A DNA stretch of 64,000 bases, from positions 328,001 to 392,000 of the forward strand of contig CAUYUJ010014542.1 in the NCBI GenBank assembly GCA_963575745.1. The letters are read 5' to 3'. Positions within the stretch are counted from its first letter, which is position 1, and each line of letters begins with the position of its first letter. Positions 60,014-64,000 of this stretch are shown in pieces. A model generated the notes under the pieces. That model saw only the letters and a list, made by a program, of their open reading frames with translations, ran no database searches and was not told the origin of the DNA. The position numbers were made by a program, and so were the translations under genes. The DNA is from Prorocentrum cordatum (Eukaryota > Sar > Dinophyceae > Prorocentrales > Prorocentraceae).

Positions 60014-60351
60014 CTCGGGTAAAGTCGCTGGGACAACGATGCCCATGCAGATACGCGCAAGGTCATCCTCGATGGTGAGATACCCATTCAATGCCACATC
60101 CCGTCCGTAGAGCACTACCACGGAGGCAATCGCAGCGGAAATATCGATGAGCAATGTCGTCAACCACTCTCTGCGCGGAACCAACATGAGGAAGAGCCCA
60201 GATGTGATCGGAAGCCAAAGCACGGAACTGACGCCCATCCCGAAGACGAGCCAACACCCTTCGCTGAAGTCAATCGACATGCTGACATGCAACGCAAGAC
60301 ACATGAATCGCGAGGTCAAACTCAACACAAGGTGAACGCATTCCGAAGCGA
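60014..60351 (-). CDS. Polytopic membrane protein gene, main transmembrane exon
   Basis: 338 bp giving 'ASECVHLVLSLTSRFMCLAL', 'WLVFGMGVSSVLWLPITSG', 'LFLMLVPRREWLTTLLIDI', 'SAAIASVVVLYGRDVALNGY' and 'LARICMGIVVPATLPE': four or five hydrophobic segments with basic residues between. Bordered by CTCTAG and GTCAGT. Multi-pass transporter, channel or receptor are all possible; I recognise no signature. Confidence 0.5.
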
Positions 60352-60400
60352 CTAGAGAAATACGAAATTGCCTTTCTCCGGAATTGAAAGCATGATACAC

Positions 60401-60478
60401 GGCAATACAAGCCGGGAGCGAGGATGCATTCCGTGAAGAAGAAGCGCAATGCATTGAAAGCAATGAAGGGTGTCCTCA
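60401..60478 (-). CDS. Polytopic membrane protein gene, short exon
   Basis: 78 bp from CGACAG| to |GTGTAT: 'RTPFIAFNALRFFFTECILA' then 'PGLYC'. The split codon at its 3' end completes with the next exon to Leu, so phase is conserved across the 49-bp intron 60,352-60,400. Confidence 0.45.
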
Positions 60479-60573
60479 CTGTCGGCAGGTAAAAAAAAGC
60501 ACTGCAAGAACGTCTTGTCTGACGGATGTCTGCGCCCGTGCAAAAGCCGGAGGCCCCCACAGCGACAATGCAA

Positions 60574-60608
60574 TGTCGCGGTCCAGGCCGCCGGTCTGGA
60601 CCGCGACA
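60574..60608. repeat. Perfect 13-bp inverted repeat
   Basis: TGTCGCGGTCCAG, loop GCCGCCGGT, CTGGACCGCGACA. The right arm's 'ccgcgacaacctc' recurs at about 62,616, suggesting two relics of the same small element at the two ends of the microsatellite-filled intron. Confidence 0.7.
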
Positions 60609-60713
60609 ACCTCATTTTCTGGAGACTGTTCTTTTTTCCTGGGCGGGTAACGCGTGTTACGTGGGGGGCGGAAGGGGGGAAGGTGGCGGTAACGGCGGCC
60701 GCCGCGGCGAGTG

Positions 60714-61565
<852 letters not shown>

Positions 61566-61794
61566 ATTAGCAGTATAGTGGCGAACAAAGAGTAGCAGCA
61601 CAAATCATCGTACGCAGCGCCAACGAAGTACGAGTAAGTAGTAGTAGGCCATTTTAGGTAATAGTGGGCAGCACTAGTTAGTAGTAGGAACTAGTGGGTA
61701 CTAGTAGGTAATGGTAAATCGTCCTAGGTAGTTAGTAGGTAGTCTTAGGTAGTAAAAGATCGTGGTCGGTGGAAGTAGGTAGTAGTGGGTAATA
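61566..61794 (+). repeat. Degenerate tagtagtaggta repeat
   Basis: gtagtaggt, ctagtgggtac and ggtagttagtag phrases. A decayed continuation of the AGT block. Confidence 0.7.
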
Positions 61795-61998
61795 GTACAC
61801 GACGCTTGTGTACACGACATCGCCTGCGTGCACAATTGCGCTTGCGTGCACCGCAATGCCCGCGTACAAAAAGCAACCAAGTGCACCGCAGCGCTTGTGT
61901 ACACCACCGTGTCTGCGTGCACCACATTATCTGTGTGAGCTCGCCCTGCGTGCACCCCGATGCCTGCGTGCACCACAACGTCTCTGTACACCACGCGT
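61795..61998 (-). repeat. 15-bp repeat (tgcgtgcaccacaac), third locus
   Basis: About 13 units such as cgtgcaccgcaatgc. On the minus strand the frame repeats five-residue phrases of the 'VVHAD' or 'CTQAM' type. Similar in period and wording to 49,785 and 55,165. Confidence 0.75.
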
Positions 61999-62079
61999 TG
62001 CCGGAGCAGCAGCGGCAAAAACGGTGTGCCCCACTAGGCCCCCGTGTCTGCGGGCCTCCGGGCCGCGTCGCTCGTCGTT

Positions 62080-62432
62080 GTCTTCGTCCTCCTCCTCCTC
62101 CTCCTCCTCCTCCTCCTCCTCCTCCTCCTCCTCCTCCTCCTCCCTCCTTCACCCCCTCCTTTTCCTCCTCCTCCTCCTCCTCCACCTCCTCCTCTTCCTT
62201 CCCCTCCTACTGCACCTCCTCCTCCTCCTCCTGCCCCTCCTCCTCCCCCTCCTCCTCCTCCTCCTCCTCCTCCTCCTCCTACTCCTGGTCACCTCCTACA
62301 CAGCTCCTCATCCCTCCTCCTCTTCCTCATCCTCCTCCTCATCCTCCTCCTCCTCCACCTCCGCCTCCTGCTGCTGCTGCTGCTGCTGCTCCTGCTGCTG
62401 CTGCTGCTGCTCCTCCTCCACCTCCCCCATGG
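62080..62432 (+). repeat. (CTC)n/(CTG)n microsatellite
   Basis: cctcctcctc then gctgctgctg. No gene. Confidence 0.95.
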
Positions 62433-62741
62433 AAAACTGCGCGCGTTCACGCCTGTAGCCAGTTTCCCCGCGTTACCGTTACGTGGGGGGGGGGAACGGC
62501 GGGGGGGGGAACACGCGCTACGTCTAGAAAGAAGGATCTCCTGCACGACAGCCCGTGCCACAAGGCATCTGGCATTCCAGATTTGGATTTGTTGCGGTGA
62601 AGGCCGCCAGCCTCAACCGCGACAACCTCCGGCCTCCACCGCAAAACCATGCTTTCCCTGTGGTTTCTTCTCGTGTACCGCCGACACTGGTCCTGTCCCT
62701 CCGTGAGAACGCTTACCGCCTATGCCACTGGGTCCAACGGT

Positions 62742-62924
62742 AGTGTCCCAACTTCTTCATCTTGACCCTCAATCCGAAGGAGGGCCGCAAATGTCCAACG
62801 AACCGATGTGCCACATGGCCAAGCAACCGCAACAAGCCCAACGATGGATGCTGGAATGACATATCCGAGCACTCGCGCAAGATATACGGCATCGCACCCA
62901 TGTGGAGGCCGCGCCGTGCTTGCT
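62742..62924 (-). CDS. Polytopic membrane protein gene, upstream exon
   Basis: After the acceptor AAGCAG| at 62,925 the frame reads 'ASTARPPHGCDAVYLARVLG', 'YVIPASIVGLVAVAWPCG', 'TSVRWTFAALLRIEGQDEEV': one membrane span and an amphipathic stretch. It ends before an in-frame TAG at about 62,720; the donor is uncertain. If it belongs with the 59.2-60.5 kb exons, the intron between them is about 2.3 kb of microsatellites. Confidence 0.4.
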
Positions 62925-63075
62925 CTGCTTGAGCCCTCACCCGTGCGGTTCAGAATTTCGCCACCTCTTTCTGGTCGACCACCCCCCCCACGCTTGGGGG
63001 GACGCCCTGCCTTTTCTCCCCTCCCCATACCCTCCCCTCCCCTCCCCCCCACATGCACCGTCAACCCTCTCTCAC

Positions 63076-63170
63076 CCGGGGGTCGGTGGCATTGGTGCAA
63101 CCTCTAAATCTGTCCTGAAGAAGGCACGGTGCTCTTGCCGCGAGTGCTCGAAAATTTGCATCACCTCTTC
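63076..63170 (-). CDS. Polytopic membrane protein gene, first visible exon
   Basis: 'ELDKEEVMQIFEHSRQEHRA' then 'FFRTDLEVAPMPPTPG', ending at a textbook donor |GTGAGAG (63,075). The split codon GG|A joins in phase to the exon at 62,924 across a 151-bp GT-AG intron. The 5' border is approximate. Soluble, acidic/basic helix by composition. Confidence 0.4.
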
Positions 63171-63179
63171 CTTATCGAG

Positions 63180-63855
63180 CTCTCAAGTCTTCATCCGCCA
63201 ATCTTGCAAGATCCCCTACAGCGCAAGGGGGAGGGGGGGAGGGATAACAACTTGAAATGTTTAGGTCCGAGTTCGGGCCACGTAGCCCCTCCAGCTGCAT
63301 CGAGCTTGCATTGTTGTGCATCTTGGAGAAGTTAACGCCTCGGAACAATATTCGTTCATGCCCGCTGCGGGTGCGGCATGCCAGGAATCATCAATAGCCA
63401 CTTGCAATGTCTCCAAAATGCAAGCGCGAAGGTCCCGCACACGGCAGGGCCGGCAAGACGAATTCGGGAACCTTCGGGAGAAGGTCGACACGCCGACCGA
63501 GCACGTCCGTCGGGGGCCGTCGTCGAAAAGGTGAGCGGGCTCCTCGATCGCCCGGCGACAACAATATGCCCCGCGTGGGGCCTCAACCGCTAGTGCGGCG
63601 AGTGCTTATCTTGAAATGCTCCAGTAAGCCAATCCACTGACTAGCACCGTTTGGGTAACTCGAAAGCTCTGCAGGGAGTGCGCCCTCTGGCCAGGCGTTC
63701 GGACCCAGTACTTCCACCCCACCCAGGGTGCTGCGGTGCCACATGGGTAATTACACCGCCGTGTGCTCCCCCCACCGCCCCACCCATCCACCCACCCACG
63801 ATCTTGGTTGTGTCCGGGGGGTCAGCTCCTGGTGGCACCTGGCAGACACGGCTCA
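63180..63855. other. No gene supported
   Basis: Mostly unique. A minus-strand frame around 63,300-63,420 ('ACILETLQVAIDDSWHAAPA') might be a further exon but lacks convincing splice sites. Confidence 0.3.
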
Positions 63856-63860
63856 ATGGC

Positions 63861-64000
63861 TCGAAAGATAAAGATTCGATTCCGGATGCATGTTTGGGTG
63901 CCCGCCGCGGCCGCGAGACACAATTTCAAATGTGACCCTAGGTGTCGCGGCCGCGGCGGGCACCCAAATACGCATCCGGAATCGAAACTTGATTTTTCGA
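63861..64000. repeat. Inverted repeat with about 56-bp arms at the right edge
   Basis: Left arm 63,861-63,916 and right arm 63,944-64,000 are reverse complements with about five differences. Shared landmarks are CGATTCCGGATGC and TGGGTGCCCGCCGCGGCCGCGA. The loop is 27 bp (gacacaatttcaaatgtgacc...). The right arm reaches the window end, so the repeat may be longer. Confidence 0.85.

Overview
The window looks like nuclear DNA of a dinoflagellate. The evidence is: remnants that resemble the 3' end of the dinoflagellate spliced leader; GC-AG introns with AG|GC at both borders in an IFT172-like gene; tyrosine-recombinase (YR) retroelements carrying a C5-cytosine-methyltransferase domain; and Ty1/copia pol of the dinoflagellate type. 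Repeats dominate and host genes survive only as scattered exons. I cannot name the species. No rRNA, tRNA or CRISPR array was recognised.

Layout. 1-950: 5' part of a LINE-type ORF1 on the minus strand, with a row of relict spliced-leader ends upstream. 936-2900: first block of a huge satellite family built from a degenerate about 12-bp phrase (CCCAAGACGGCC-like) organised in about 385-bp units. About 2,900-29,600: one compound insertion in that satellite. Its outer layer is a decayed minus-strand YR retroelement (membrane/gag-like ORF, RT, RNase H, YR, methyltransferase, then a second YR fused to a membrane protein), bounded by an identical 58-bp direct repeat at 3,039 and 29,532. Nested inside the second YR gene is a 17.5-kb Ty1/copia element (5,375-22,879) with about 190-bp LTRs and a target duplication. 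29,600-33,090: the satellite resumes. 33,150-44,000: further satellite blocks in both orientations, trinucleotide arrays, and (TA)n tracts followed by a conserved hairpin.

44,000-64,000 is gene-poor but not empty. Three exons on the minus strand (49,374 to 46,486) join in phase into a TPR stretch like IFT172. Their introns hold microsatellites and a dead copia RT fragment. A copia gag fragment lies at 53.7-54.3 kb, a 42-bp coding-compatible tandem repeat at 52.9-53.4 kb, an 89-bp satellite at 56.5-57.7 kb and an 11-bp satellite at 58.1-58.6 kb. At 59.2-63.2 kb there are exons of an unrecognised polytopic membrane protein with 45-51-bp introns. The window ends in a large inverted repeat.

Most novel: the copia element. 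Its gag carries three CCCH zinc fingers in place of the usual CCHC knuckle, and pol runs on for about 1,570 residues past RNase H. That extension ends in a domain that reads as a Tpt1/KptA-type RNA 2'-phosphotransferase, broken by one in-frame TAG, and further ORFs follow. A retrotransposon-borne KptA-like domain is, to my knowledge, undescribed, but I could not search databases.
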